Positions 7,162 to 17,090 of a stretch of DNA of 64,000 bases are shown here, piece by piece. How positions within the stretch are numbered: the first letter of the stretch is position 1; each line of letters begins with the position of its first letter. Origin of the DNA: Chryseobacterium shigense (GTDB lineage: Bacteria; Bacteroidota; Bacteroidia; Flavobacteriales; Weeksellaceae); assembly GCF_014207845.1 (NCBI RefSeq), contig NZ_JACHLC010000001.1, positions 124,001 through 188,000 of the forward strand, read 5' to 3'. The position numbers were made by a program, and so were the translations under genes. Below the pieces are notes generated by a model. The model saw nothing but the letters and a program-made list of their open reading frames with translations. It had not been told where the DNA came from and did no database searches.

Positions 7162-9657
7162 ATGGGAGTACTAGTAACCAACGAAACAGTAAAACAGCTA
7201 TTTCATATTGCCCAGTCAATAGCCAAAGAAAACTACAATGCTGCATATGGCGGTCCGCATATTTTGCAGGCTTTAATGCATAAAGATATCGGCCTTAATG
7301 AATTCCTGAAAAGTATTGATAAAGATCCCGGCTATTTCTATGAATGGGCAGACGTCCGTATTGAAGAATATCCGAAAACAGCCCATCTTCCAGATGAAGT
7401 ACGTCAGGATGATGCCGTAGACACGCTTACAGAAGAAGCAGACGATATCCGGCTGAAACTGGGTCTGGATGAAATAACACCCATTTGTATCCTTACTGCT
7501 ATCGTAAAACCCGAAGTGGTTTTTTCTCTGCAGCAGTTGAAATCACTTCCGTTAAGAGAACACGAGATTTTCAATTTATATAGAAAAGATACTCCTTTTG
7601 CAGTATCGGCCGACGGTGATTTTTCTTCACTTTTCTCAAACGGATCAGATTTTACAGATTCATCATTTCCGTCTATCAAAAATTATTGTGTTGACAGAAC
7701 AGCGCAAGCCAGAAAAGGCGATCTGGAAAATATTATAGGAAGAGACAAAGAACTCAGGATGCTTGTTGAAATCCTTTGCCGCAGAAGCAAGCCGAATGTA
7801 ATCATTATTGGTGAGCCGGGTGTAGGAAAAACAGCCTTGGTAGAAGGTTTTGCCATTGAAATTACCAAAGGAAATGTTCCCGAAATGCTTAAAAATGCAA
7901 CCCTTCTGGAACTGGACACCGGAGCACTACTAGCCGGAACCTCTTATAAAGGCGAAATTGAAGACCGCTTGAAAAAAGTAATCAATGAGTGTAAGAAAAT
8001 TGAAAAAGCAGTTCTTTTCATAGATGAAATTCATACCCTGTTAGACCCAAAAGGAAGCATCGGAAACGTAGCCAATCTTCTTAAGCCGGAACTGGCAAGA
8101 GGTGAGATTACAGTAATCGGGGCGACAACGCAGGAAGAATACAGGAAAATCATTGAACCTGAACAGGCCTTTAACCGCCGTTTTGAAGTTCTTACGGTTA
8201 ATGAGCCGGACGAGCAGACCTGTGTTAAAATGATTGATGTACTTCTTGAAGGCTATAAAAAACACCACGGTATCGAAGTGGAAAAAACAGCCCTTCCGGA
8301 ATGCGTACGTCTGGCAAAAAGATATGCAAAAGGGAAAAAACTTCCCGATGCAGCTATTGATCTTTTAGACCGAACGATGGCCGCAATTAAAATGCTGGAT
8401 GAGCTTTCAGAAAAAGAACTGGCAAGCTGGAAAGAAACATATGAAGGTATTTTAAAAGAAGAATTTGCCGACAGCAAAGACCAGGCGAATGAGCTGATCT
8501 GGAACTACAATCTTCTGAGAGATAAAATAAGTCCTATCCTTTGGGGATCATTGAATGAACAGCCGGCTATAGATAACTCAATGCCCGTTGACCAGATCCA
8601 TAAGATTATTGATGATACTTATGCAGAGCTTTTACAGCATGCTGCCAAGAAAAGAGAAAAAGTAGACCGTCTGGAACTGGCAGCAGTGATGGCGGCAAAA
8701 ACAAGTATTCCGATCGGGAAAATCCAGGCTCAGGAAAAAGAAAAACTCCTGAATATGGAATCCCTTCTGTTAAACAGGGTTGTAGGGCAGGATCATGCCT
8801 TGAAAATCCTTTCAGATGCTATTGTTGAAAACCGAAGCGGATTAAACAAACCCGGGCAGCCAATAGGATCCTTCTTCCTTCTCGGACCTACCGGAACAGG
8901 AAAAACCGAGCTGGCAAAATCTATGGCGGAGCTTCTTTTCAATGACGAGAAAGCAATGGTACGTTTCGATATGTCCGAATTTAAAGAAGAACATTCCGCA
9001 GCATTATTGTATGGAGCACCTCCGGGGTATGTGGGGTATGAAGAGGGTGGAATGCTGGTTAACAAAATCAGGCAGCAGCCTTACACCGTTGTATTATTTG
9101 ATGAAATTGAAAAGGCTCACCATTCCGTTTTTGACGTGTTTCTTCAAATTATGGATGAAGGTAAAGTTCATGATAAACTCGGAAAAGAAGGAGATTTCAG
9201 CAATGCATTGATACTATTTACATCCAATATAGGAAGCGAAGAAATCGTGAAACAGTTTGAAGAGGGAAAAATTCCTGAATCATCTTCACTGATGCAGATC
9301 ATGTCCGGTTCAGGAAGATTCAGGCCGGAGTTTTTAGCAAGAATCACAGAGATTATACCTTTTGCACCAATCACAGAATCCATTGCAGAAAGAATCTTCA
9401 ATATCCAGTTGAAATCCCTTCATACTTCACTGACAAGATTAGGAATGACCTTAAAAATCAGTGATGAAGCCGTGAAAAACCTGGCACTGGGAGGATTCAG
9501 CAGCAAATACGGAGCAAGGCAGATCTCCGGTGTAATCCGTGCACAGCTTGCAAGACCAATATCCAAGATGATTGTAAGAGAAGAAGTGAAATCCGGCCAG
9601 ACCATTTATGTAGACTGGAATAAAGAGGAAGAAAAACCAAGCTGGAAAGTAGATTAA
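7162..9657 (+). CDS. clpV: T6SS sheath-recycling AAA+ ATPase ClpV/TssH
   Basis: 831 residues with a Clp N-domain (about 1-150), a first AAA+ domain (Walker A GEPGVGKT near 217; Walker B VLFIDEIHT near 285), a middle region (about 400-530) and a second AAA+ domain (Walker A GPTGTGKT near 575; VVLFDEIEKAH). This is a ClpB/ClpV-type disaggregase. In the T6SS it dismantles the contracted TssB-TssC sheath so that subunits can be reused. Placement inside the T6SS island supports TssH over general ClpB. No tssB or tssC is in the window, so its substrate must be encoded elsewhere. It is followed after 65 bases by a lytic transglycosylase gene. Confidence 0.88.
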   Translation: MGVLVTNETVKQLFHIAQSIAKENYNAAYGGPHILQALMHKDIGLNEFLKSIDKDPGYFYEWADVRIEEYPKTAHLPDEVRQDDAVDTLTEEADDIRLKLGLDEITPICILTAIVKPEVVFSLQQLKSLPLREHEIFNLYRKDTPFAVSADGDFSSLFSNGSDFTDSSFPSIKNYCVDRTAQARKGDLENIIGRDKELRMLVEILCRRSKPNVIIIGEPGVGKTALVEGFAIEITKGNVPEMLKNATLLELDTGALLAGTSYKGEIEDRLKKVINECKKIEKAVLFIDEIHTLLDPKGSIGNVANLLKPELARGEITVIGATTQEEYRKIIEPEQAFNRRFEVLTVNEPDEQTCVKMIDVLLEGYKKHHGIEVEKTALPECVRLAKRYAKGKKLPDAAIDLLDRTMAAIKMLDELSEKELASWKETYEGILKEEFADSKDQANELIWNYNLLRDKISPILWGSLNEQPAIDNSMPVDQIHKIIDDTYAELLQHAAKKREKVDRLELAAVMAAKTSIPIGKIQAQEKEKLLNMESLLLNRVVGQDHALKILSDAIVENRSGLNKPGQPIGSFFLLGPTGTGKTELAKSMAELLFNDEKAMVRFDMSEFKEEHSAALLYGAPPGYVGYEEGGMLVNKIRQQPYTVVLFDEIEKAHHSVFDVFLQIMDEGKVHDKLGKEGDFSNALILFTSNIGSEEIVKQFEEGKIPESSSLMQIMSGSGRFRPEFLARITEIIPFAPITESIAERIFNIQLKSLHTSLTRLGMTLKISDEAVKNLALGGFSSKYGARQISGVIRAQLARPISKMIVREEVKSGQTIYVDWNKEEEKPSWKVD

Positions 9658-9722
9658 TTATAAAGTACAAGGACTGACTGGCAATTCTGCTTTTTAGCCT
9701 TTTTGTCATAAAACATAGTAAA

Positions 9723-10592
9723 ATGAAAACTGTATTCAAAAATATCTTTACAGCACTGATGCTGACAGGGAGTTTTGCGATGATGAACGGACAGTTTCTG
9801 GAACCTTCCGATACTTCAGACAGCAGCGTAAGAAAATACAATAACATTATAAATTCCAATAAGGAAATTGTTGAATTTATTGAATATTCCTTGGTACAGA
9901 AAGGTTTGCCAAGACACTTAAGAAATCTTGCCCTGATTGAATCCCATTTTAACAGGAATATTACTTCAGGAGCCGGAGCTGTAGGAATATGGCAGTTTAT
10001 GACAGCACATGCCAACCAGTATGGTCTTACAGAACAGAACCGGACGGATGTATATAAAAGTACAAAAACAGCAGTAGTTTCACTGGCTAATCTCTATAAA
10101 AAATATGGTGACTGGATTACTGTTGTGGCAGCCTATAACTGCGGTGAGGGAAACATCGCCAAAGCTATGCAGAGTGCAGGTTCCACGCAATACCATGTGT
10201 TTTCCAGATATCTTCCGGCTGAAACCATCAACCATGTAAAAAAATACCTGAATGCCTGCTACGCAACCGGTGAGCTGGAAAGTGTTTTGAATAATTACAA
10301 TTCTTCAAGACTCAACAAAGTTTTCTTCACGGAAGGTGGAAGCGGGAGAAACAATGCCGCACCCCTTCAGGAAACGGAAATTAATGCAGGATTTAACCTG
10401 AATGTTATAGCCGATGAGCTGGATGTGGAAATGAACGAAATTCTTGCCTGGAACCCGGGAATCGTAGATGAACTGCAAAGAAAAGGAGAAAGTTTACTCT
10501 ATCTTCCTACCGATATTATGCCGGATTTCCTTTTGAAAAAAAATAAAATTCTTTCCCGCTCCATAAAACAAGGGGCAAATACTCAGCAGTAA
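9723..10592 (+). CDS. Secreted lytic transglycosylase (MltD-like, SLT plus LysM-like tail)
   Basis: 289 residues with a signal peptide (about 1-24, ending in NGQ). The SLT domain (about 45-165) has catalytic Glu73 in LALIESHFN, then GAVGIWQFM and AAYNCGEGNI, all diagnostic of the MltC/MltD-type fold that cleaves peptidoglycan with anhydro-muramic product. The C-terminus (about 225-275) resembles a LysM peptidoglycan-binding repeat. In an apparent operon with clpV, it is well placed to open the cell wall for the T6SS envelope complex. It could also be a general wall enzyme. Confidence 0.85.
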   Translation: MKTVFKNIFTALMLTGSFAMMNGQFLEPSDTSDSSVRKYNNIINSNKEIVEFIEYSLVQKGLPRHLRNLALIESHFNRNITSGAGAVGIWQFMTAHANQYGLTEQNRTDVYKSTKTAVVSLANLYKKYGDWITVVAAYNCGEGNIAKAMQSAGSTQYHVFSRYLPAETINHVKKYLNACYATGELESVLNNYNSSRLNKVFFTEGGSGRNNAAPLQETEINAGFNLNVIADELDVEMNEILAWNPGIVDELQRKGESLLYLPTDIMPDFLLKKNKILSRSIKQGANTQQ

Positions 10593-10616
10593 TATCATCT
10601 TAAATTAAAAAATAAG

Positions 10617-10652
10617 TATCAATCAGTTAAAAAAAATTGATTGATATTTTTT
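10617..10652 (+). terminator. Terminator of the clpV-transglycosylase operon
   Basis: TATCAATCA (10617-10625) pairs with TGATTGATA (10638-10646), followed by eight T. The following stretch to about 10950 is AT-rich with no gene I can support. Confidence 0.8.
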
Positions 10653-10953
10653 TTACAGGAATATTATGATCGCAAAGTCAACCCAGATACTTATTTTCAG
10701 AATTGGAGACTAATGCCATGAGCTTTTCCACAGCTAGGGTTTAAAATCATTAAAGAAATCTATTAATACTAATAATAAAGCACTGGACTACACCGGTGTT
10801 TATGCATTTTGTTTGTGTTAAAAACATATTGATTTTCTTAAATAAATCTTAATATTTCTCTGTTAAGTGTAAAAATACACAACAATTGTATTCTTTATTT
10901 TATTGTTAAATTATTTATAATCAGTTAATTGAGTTTTTGTTTTAAATCTAATA

Positions 10954-11046
10954 TCGTAGAATTACTACATCAAGTCGTAGAATTACTACAAAATTTCAGA
11001 TTTATATTCAAAAGCTTTTTTATCAAAATATAGCGCTATATATTTG
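10954..11046 (+). promoter_or_regulatory. Promoter and paired operator boxes of the first hcp
   Basis: Two copies of TCGTAGAATTACTACA start at 10954 and 10975, exactly 21 bases (two helical turns) apart. Each has the inverted repeat GTAG-N5-CTAC. A 14-bp perfect palindrome ATATAGCGCTATAT (11028-11041) runs into the -7 box TATATTTG (11039-11046), 53 bases before the start codon. The doubled box looks like a binding site for a dimeric regulator; the LuxR-type protein at 1103-1774 is a candidate. This and the stretch 10653-10953 contain no gene. Confidence 0.65.
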
Positions 11047-11099
11047 TTATGTAATCAATCACCAAATCACAAAATATTAACGATTAAAATTTACAAATC

Positions 11100-11510
11100 A
11101 TGGCAGCAAATTCAAGAGGAATCTTAAAATTCAACGGAGGAGAAGATCAGAAACTATTAAAGCTTAATTACAGCGTATCAAGATCTACAGACGTTTCAGG
11201 ACGTGTGGCCTCAGACCCATCCAACGCTCTTATCAAAGTTACCGTAGAAGCAACTGAAAAATCTGATATCTTGGAAAGTTTATTGAACGGAAAATATAAG
11301 CCTACAACAGGAGAAGTTACATTCAATAAATCTCACGAAGAAGGTACATTAACTACTTTGAAGTGGGAAAACGGATATGTGATCCAGCACGAAGTAGATT
11401 TCGATGCCATAGACGAAAACAGTATGCTGATCAGTTTCGTAATAAGCGCAGAAGTGATCACTCTTGGTAACTCTGAGTATCGTGGAATGTGGCCTTCATC
11501 AGGTCATTAA
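11100..11510 (+). CDS. tssD: T6SS tube protein Hcp/TssD (copy 1)
   Basis: 136 residues, the normal size for Bacteroidota TssD. Hcp hexamers stack into the inner tube that the sheath drives out, and they can carry effectors in their lumen. The protein begins MAANSRGILKFNGGED and ends SEYRGMWPSSGH. It differs from the copy at 17835-18245 by one residue (Glu106 here, Ser106 there), and the DNA is nearly identical. It has its own doubled operator box, promoter and terminator, so it is a single-gene transcript directly before vgrG. Confidence 0.92.
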   Translation: MAANSRGILKFNGGEDQKLLKLNYSVSRSTDVSGRVASDPSNALIKVTVEATEKSDILESLLNGKYKPTTGEVTFNKSHEEGTLTTLKWENGYVIQHEVDFDAIDENSMLISFVISAEVITLGNSEYRGMWPSSGH

Positions 11511-11544
11511 TTCTGAACAATCATCTTAATAGAAATAAATTGGT

Positions 11545-11585
11545 ACAGAATAGTGTATTCGTAAGGATGCACTGTTCTGTTTTTG
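11545..11585 (+). terminator. Terminator after hcp copy 1
   Basis: ACAGAA (11545-11550) pairs with TTCTGT (11575-11580), with a further AGTG/CACT pairing inside, then a T run. Confidence 0.7.
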
Positions 11586-11734
11586 CCGTTTTTGGGAAAA
11601 AAAGACCCAATTGATCCTGCCGAAACCTTCATGTAACTGTTTACAGTAAGGATCGGGAAGCTGGTTCCATACTGTGAAAACAGCCGGAAACTATTCAAAA
11701 TTTATGGTATAATTTAAACAAAAAAACACACATT

Positions 11735-13912
11735 ATGTTTAAGGATGATCAATCGATAAAAGTACAAGACCCTGAAACCACGATACAAAATACAGCAGGA
11801 AAGCAGCTGGAAAATGCTGAAAATATTGCCGTACAAAAAGTAGATGATAAGCTTCAGAAAGCGGATGAAGCAATAAAAAAATCTGCAAAAAATGCCCAGG
11901 AAATTTATTCCGGCACCTCTCAGGGTTCCAAAATGTTCATGAATCAGACTATGGTTCCGAATAATCCATCCATTATTGAAAATAAAGTATGGTCAAAGCA
12001 GCCTACCTCCAAAATACATAATGCACAGGCCATTCCTGAAAGTATTATTGCAGGGATTAACCGCGTTGTGATGCTGGATATCGTGATAGAAGGGCAGCTG
12101 ATCAAGTATTTCAAACATTTTAAGTTGGTGCAGAGTGCTTCAAAACATCATGAATTCAGCCTGATGCTGGCCCATGATACTTTGGGCGGCCCGGAAAATC
12201 ATAATTTACAGGAAGCACAAAATTTCTTAGGAAAAAGAATTACAGTCGTATTTAAATATAAAGATATTGAGCAGGGACCTGAACGTAACTTTGTAGGTGT
12301 TATTACAGAAGTGGGGTTCAGCCAGGAAAAAGGAAGTCTCGGAAATATAGTTCTTAAAGGATTCAGCCCGACAGTATTATTGGATGCAGCACCCCATATT
12401 CAGAGTTTCGGAGGCGGACAGGAAGTAAGTCTCAACAGTATCGCTGATCATGTGATAAAAGAAGGCTTGGGACAGAATAAATTTGACTTCAGGGTAGATG
12501 CCCAGCATGGAAATGTTCCTTACAGTTCTCAATATGAAGAAACTCATTATAATTATCTGGCAAGAATTGCCGAAGCATACGGTGAGCAATTTTATTACGA
12601 TGGTGAAGTGCTGCATTTTGGAAAACTTCCGCCACAGGAAAAACCGGTTAAACTTACCTACGGAAGCAGTGTAAGCGACATTGCAATCAAAATGAAAGCA
12701 CAGCATGTAAGTCCGAGTTTTTATGGCTACAACAGCAGTAAAAATGAAAAACTGACTACAGGAAGCTCAAAGATCAGCCATACTTCAGATATTGCCAAAC
12801 GTGCCTACGAAATATCAGAGAAAACCTTTAAAACACCTTCTTTGAGAGTAGCTCCAATCAAAGCCACATCATTTATGGATATTGATGCATCCCAAAAAGG
12901 AACGGCAGGAAGCAAAGCATCTGAGGTTTTCATAACTTCAGGGGCAACAACAGTTCCGTTCTTATATCCCGGATGTACCGCAGATATTGAAATGCGAAAA
13001 GCAGATACAAATGATACCTCTTATTTTACCAAACTTATGATTATAGGCGTCACTCACGAAGTTGATGCCAGAGGTTATTACGACGGAACTTTTGAAGCTA
13101 TTGCGGCAGACACAGGATTTATCCCCCGTCCGGAATTTGAAAACCCAAAAGCGGAATCCCAATTTGCCAAAATAATTTCCAATACAGATCCTTTGAATCA
13201 GGGAAGAGTAAAAGTTCAGTTTGACTGGCAAAGCGGGCAGGATACCACAGAGTTTATCCGCGTTATGTCTCCAGATGCAGGAAGTAGTGATAAAGTAAGT
13301 AAAAACCGCGGTTTTATGTCTGTTCCTGAAGTGAATGACCAGGTAATTGTGAATTTCGTTCATCAGCACCCGGACCGTCCTTTTGTAATGGGAGGAATGT
13401 TTCATGGAGGTATTGGCGCTGGGGGAGGAGCTGGCAATAATGTGATGAGCTTAAGCAGCAAAAGCGGAAATATTATCCAGTTTCATGACGGATGCGGGAT
13501 TGAAATTAAAGACCGCAACGGAAATCATGTAACATTAAGCGGAACAGGAGATATCAATACCTTTGTGAGCAATAACAGTACAGAAGATATTGGAAATAAT
13601 CTTACAATAAATGTTGAAACAAATACTACAATCAATGTAGGAAAAGGGAAATCCAAAATTACAATGGATAATGCCGGGAAAGTTAATATTAACAGTGCAA
13701 CGGAAATAAAACTGGAGACCGGGAAAAGTTCTATTACGATGAAAGAAGATGGAACCATCGATATTAATGGCAAAAAAATTAGTATTTTAGGTGAAGATGT
13801 TTTGCTTGGAGGTACAAAACTAGCTACTGTAGGCTCAGGAGGCGAGGGTAAAGTAGATATAACTGGAGGAACCGCTGTTACAGTAAAAGCTACTCAAGTT
13901 GATATTAATTAA
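11735..13912 (+). CDS. vgrG: T6SS spike protein VgrG/TssI
   Basis: 725 residues. Residues 1-75 are a Lys/Ala/Glu-rich helical extension. The gp27-like region follows (VMLDIVIEGQLIKYFKHF onward), then the gp5 OB-fold at about 485-560 (PLNQGRVKVQFDWQSGQ...FIRVMSPDAG). Next come GNVMSL and GNIIQFHDGCGIEIKDRNGN, and a C-terminal beta-helix needle of repeating Thr/Ile/Asn strands (about 610-725). VgrG trimers cap the Hcp tube and carry effectors through PAAR-like tips. The gene heads an operon of AT-rich cargo genes, starting 2 bases after its stop codon. Confidence 0.92.
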   Translation: MFKDDQSIKVQDPETTIQNTAGKQLENAENIAVQKVDDKLQKADEAIKKSAKNAQEIYSGTSQGSKMFMNQTMVPNNPSIIENKVWSKQPTSKIHNAQAIPESIIAGINRVVMLDIVIEGQLIKYFKHFKLVQSASKHHEFSLMLAHDTLGGPENHNLQEAQNFLGKRITVVFKYKDIEQGPERNFVGVITEVGFSQEKGSLGNIVLKGFSPTVLLDAAPHIQSFGGGQEVSLNSIADHVIKEGLGQNKFDFRVDAQHGNVPYSSQYEETHYNYLARIAEAYGEQFYYDGEVLHFGKLPPQEKPVKLTYGSSVSDIAIKMKAQHVSPSFYGYNSSKNEKLTTGSSKISHTSDIAKRAYEISEKTFKTPSLRVAPIKATSFMDIDASQKGTAGSKASEVFITSGATTVPFLYPGCTADIEMRKADTNDTSYFTKLMIIGVTHEVDARGYYDGTFEAIAADTGFIPRPEFENPKAESQFAKIISNTDPLNQGRVKVQFDWQSGQDTTEFIRVMSPDAGSSDKVSKNRGFMSVPEVNDQVIVNFVHQHPDRPFVMGGMFHGGIGAGGGAGNNVMSLSSKSGNIIQFHDGCGIEIKDRNGNHVTLSGTGDINTFVSNNSTEDIGNNLTINVETNTTINVGKGKSKITMDNAGKVNINSATEIKLETGKSSITMKEDGTIDINGKKISILGEDVLLGGTKLATVGSGGEGKVDITGGTAVTVKATQVDIN

Positions 13913-13914
13913 AT

Positions 13915-14979
13915 ATGGAATTCAGACAATACGAAATAAAAAAGGGAGACACGCTTGTTACAATAGCTAAAGAATCTGGATTAACAATAAATGAATTGTT
14001 GGATTTTCATAATTCACATGCTATTCTGACGCAGCAAATTTTTAGCACTCATATTCCTGTTCATATTAAAGAGTTATTTCTCCCTGCCAAGAAAGAAGAA
14101 ATTAGAAATAAACAGTTTGAACAAATAGACTTTCAACAGAAAGCAAGATATCGTTGTGAGCAAATAAATACATCCAAATTTAATAATAACTTAGTCCATT
14201 ATTTTAACCAAAGATTTCAGTATTTATTAAAATTGAATTTAGATGAAGAAATAGGTTTTGTTAAATTAGAGGATTACAGCAAAGAATCCTCTCCTAAAAT
14301 ATCAGAAGAAGTTTTCGATTTCATTGAAGAGACAGAGAAGATCAAAAATAATGTTTTTTTTTCTTTAAATAAACAAGGAAAAATTCAGAAAATTCTTAAT
14401 AAAAAGAAAATCCAAAAAGATTGGAAAAAATTCCAGGCAACAAAATTTTGGGAACTACCCTTTATTGAAAGCTTACAAAAAAATAATCCAAAAGCTGTAG
14501 ATGAACTAATAGTTATGGGTGATAATCAATTTTCTGAAAATGCAGCAAATGAAGAAGAATATTGGAGAAACTTTTTTTATTTTTCGTGTTTTGATCAGTA
14601 TTTATATAGTAAAGATAAATTTGAGACTATTGATTTCGATTTTGTATCTACCATACTCCCACCACTGATATTGCCCTTGAAGATTAGGTATGATAAAGTA
14701 GAAGAGAAAAACGGAATTTTAACCGTTCGAAAAATAGCTGAAGTTAGTATTTCGGAATCTCTAAAAAGTGAAATGAAAAATAGATACAATGAGCTTCATA
14801 AAAATATTGTAAAATATGAGTTTACAGAATATAAAATTGTTTTTAGATCCACAATAGAAATAGATATAAATAGTGGTCTTGTCTTAAGCGGAAAAGTAGT
14901 TTTAAAAGAAGAAGTTTCAGACAATGTTGAAAACGAATGTATTTATACAATTAATAAGTTAGAAAATTTTACCCCATAA
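13915..14979 (+). CDS. LysM-domain protein, T6SS spike-associated (adaptor or cargo)
   Basis: 354 residues with an N-terminal LysM motif (RQYEIKKGDTLVTIAKESGLTINELLDFHN, about 3-50) and no signal peptide. The rest (about 80-354) is a charged, mainly helical then beta-rich region that I do not recognise. LysM proteins next to vgrG are common in Bacteroidota T6SS and phage-tail-like systems, where LysM-like modules dock on tail or spike proteins; a loading adaptor or baseplate-side connector is therefore more likely than a wall-binding protein. It starts 2 bases after vgrG and has visibly higher AT content than the T6SS structural genes. Confidence 0.6.
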   Translation: MEFRQYEIKKGDTLVTIAKESGLTINELLDFHNSHAILTQQIFSTHIPVHIKELFLPAKKEEIRNKQFEQIDFQQKARYRCEQINTSKFNNNLVHYFNQRFQYLLKLNLDEEIGFVKLEDYSKESSPKISEEVFDFIEETEKIKNNVFFSLNKQGKIQKILNKKKIQKDWKKFQATKFWELPFIESLQKNNPKAVDELIVMGDNQFSENAANEEEYWRNFFYFSCFDQYLYSKDKFETIDFDFVSTILPPLILPLKIRYDKVEEKNGILTVRKIAEVSISESLKSEMKNRYNELHKNIVKYEFTEYKIVFRSTIEIDINSGLVLSGKVVLKEEVSDNVENECIYTINKLENFTP

Positions 14980-14983
14980 CTTA

Positions 14984-15670
14984 ATGGAAAATAAAGAATT
15001 TAGATTTGAAGGATTGGACGCAAAAACGGAACTTAAATTAGCATTAAACCTTATTTTTCCGGGATTAGCGGTAATGATTGGAACACTTGTACTCACAAAT
15101 ATACTATTTCCAGGAATTCATTTTTTATATCCATTGCTTTTTGCTTCCTTCTTAACTCTTTCGGTATGTGTGCTTATTTTGAAACAGCTTGCAAAACGAG
15201 TAAAGGCTAAAGAATGGGTTATTGCAATAAATAATGAAAACTTGAAAGTAAAATTCCAAAACATACAATATCTTTTTAATTTAACTGATATTAAAATGAT
15301 TAAGAATTTGGGGAACGCAGGGTTTCGTTATTTAACAATTGTCACAAGCAAGGACATTATTAAAATAAGACTTGGGAACACAGGATTGACACCGTTTTCT
15401 TCAGAAAAAGATATTGTCCAGTTGGATAAATTTGTGGAATATTTAATGCCCTATATTCGGGAGAATTTTAACCAAAAAGAACTGAAAAATATTATAAATA
15501 CTAATATTTTTTCAAATTTTGGGGTATATGTTGTAAAAAGAGAAAAAATAAAATATTCAATCATCAATAAGATGAAACCTTGGCAAATCTTTGTGTTCGG
15601 TATTGGATTACTTTTTTTTGTTATTTTTCTATTCATGCAAGTTTTGTTTTATTATTTTGACAATCATTAA
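14984..15670 (+). CDS. Three-helix membrane protein, candidate immunity protein
   Basis: 228 residues of unknown family. Two adjacent hydrophobic segments (about 27-45 and 49-68), a soluble central part (about 70-195), and a third helix at the C-terminus (PWQIFVFGIGLLFFVIFLF, about 202-222). The gene lies 4 bases after the LysM gene and 9 bases before the PAAR-like gene, so it is translated with the cargo. An inner-membrane protein encoded beside a membrane-active effector is a classic immunity arrangement; this is inference only. AT-rich like its neighbours. Confidence 0.5.
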   Translation: MENKEFRFEGLDAKTELKLALNLIFPGLAVMIGTLVLTNILFPGIHFLYPLLFASFLTLSVCVLILKQLAKRVKAKEWVIAINNENLKVKFQNIQYLFNLTDIKMIKNLGNAGFRYLTIVTSKDIIKIRLGNTGLTPFSSEKDIVQLDKFVEYLMPYIRENFNQKELKNIINTNIFSNFGVYVVKREKIKYSIINKMKPWQIFVFGIGLLFFVIFLFMQVLFYYFDNH

Positions 15671-15679
15671 GATTAAATT

Positions 15680-16993
15680 ATGGCAGTTTACTTACCAGAA
15701 AAAGTGTTTGCAGTATGTACAAACCAATTAAATTCAGATCCCAAAAAATTTGAATTAAGTGATAAGAGACCAAAAAAAACTGTAAAATTAGGATCTCAGC
15801 AAAGGACTTTTTTAATTAAATTAGATAGAAAGCTTTCAGAGGAATTCACTTGCAAAAGTGGCTGGAGCTCTGGTGCAGGAACAGCTGCTTTCGGGGGCGG
15901 TGTATTGGTAGGTCTAGGGATAGCTGCTACAGTTGCAACAGTTCCGGTAGCAGGTTGGATCGTTGGTGGTATTATTGCAATTGGAGCAATTGGATATGGG
16001 ATATGGCAGATGATGCAGACTCCTACGTGTAGTGAAATGATTGGTTTCAAGGAAAGCCAATGGAAAAAACACCATACTACAGTTTATTTTGATAGTAATG
16101 GAAACAAAGGTGATTTTTTTCTTGCCTTAACAAAAAATTCATTGCTTGCCTGTAAAGAAGGGGGAGTACTGCTGCCATTCATTACAGAAACGGCAGCAAA
16201 TAATGCTGCTGAGAGTATTGCGACAAATAATCGCATTGAAATGGGGGTAAATATAGTGTCAGGAGCATTAGCCGGAGTTTTATTCGGATTCAGTTTGGGA
16301 ACTACTTTACCGATAGGTGGCTTTCTAGGTGGAGCAAGAACTCTGCATGTTCTTCAACAAACTGCAATTTTTGGAGCATGGATTCCAGTGGGTTATTTTC
16401 TTATAAATCCTGCTGCTTCCGCAACAGGAGGGTGGCTTAATAGTAATGAAAATTATAATGATGTAAAAGATGCTTCTATCTCAAACACTTCACTTCCTCA
16501 ACCTGCTGACAGCTGGGATCCCGTTACACCAATACAGGATGTTATAGGAGTCAGAAGTTTATTACGTCAAAATAATGCAAGCCAGGGCGACATTAATAAG
16601 TTTAACGCAGGAATTACTGAAGCAGAAAGACAAGGAACCTATTCTTTAAAAAATAATCCTGAATTAAGAGAAATGATAAACAGAATGAAAGCAGGTGAGT
16701 TTGGCCCAGAGCTACAGGATAGGGTTACTAATAAGAGTGGAAATTTGAGAGGGATGGTTAATGAAAAAAATATGGGCTCTGTCAGAAATACACATAATCA
16801 AAACTCGAATGCAGCTATTAGAGAAAACATTAGATCAGCTCAAATAAAATCGGCAACTGGAGTTGGAGGTATTTTAACTTTAATTGCACCATTTATTGGT
16901 AACTATTTCGCTGAACGTGCAATTCGGGTTGCTGCAGATATGTTTGTTAATGAAGATACAAGTTCAATTAAAGTTAATGCTAATAATGCTTGA
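15680..16993 (+). CDS. PAAR-like (DUF4280-type) T6SS effector candidate with hydrophobic segments
   Basis: 437 residues. The first about 165 look like a PAAR-like tip domain: spaced cysteines at 13, 58, 117 and 158, and an end of the form W..HHTTVYF...L.LTKNSLLACKEGG, as in DUF4280-type domains with metal-binding Cys/His. A Gly/Ala-rich hydrophobic stretch (about 66-110) interrupts it. Another long hydrophobic Gly-rich region follows (about 190-245). The tail to 437 is polar, with a final hydrophobic segment near 385-410. PAAR domains sharpen the VgrG spike. The hydrophobic parts suggest a membrane-inserting toxin, but no known toxin motif is seen. Confidence 0.55.
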   Translation: MAVYLPEKVFAVCTNQLNSDPKKFELSDKRPKKTVKLGSQQRTFLIKLDRKLSEEFTCKSGWSSGAGTAAFGGGVLVGLGIAATVATVPVAGWIVGGIIAIGAIGYGIWQMMQTPTCSEMIGFKESQWKKHHTTVYFDSNGNKGDFFLALTKNSLLACKEGGVLLPFITETAANNAAESIATNNRIEMGVNIVSGALAGVLFGFSLGTTLPIGGFLGGARTLHVLQQTAIFGAWIPVGYFLINPAASATGGWLNSNENYNDVKDASISNTSLPQPADSWDPVTPIQDVIGVRSLLRQNNASQGDINKFNAGITEAERQGTYSLKNNPELREMINRMKAGEFGPELQDRVTNKSGNLRGMVNEKNMGSVRNTHNQNSNAAIRENIRSAQIKSATGVGGILTLIAPFIGNYFAERAIRVAADMFVNEDTSSIKVNANNA

Positions 16994-17090
16994 TAAGCTT
17001 GTTTACAGATGCATCAATTTGCTGTTGTCCATCCATTGATTAGAATAAAAAGTATGACATATCTATTTTAGGAATGTTAGTTTTAGTATT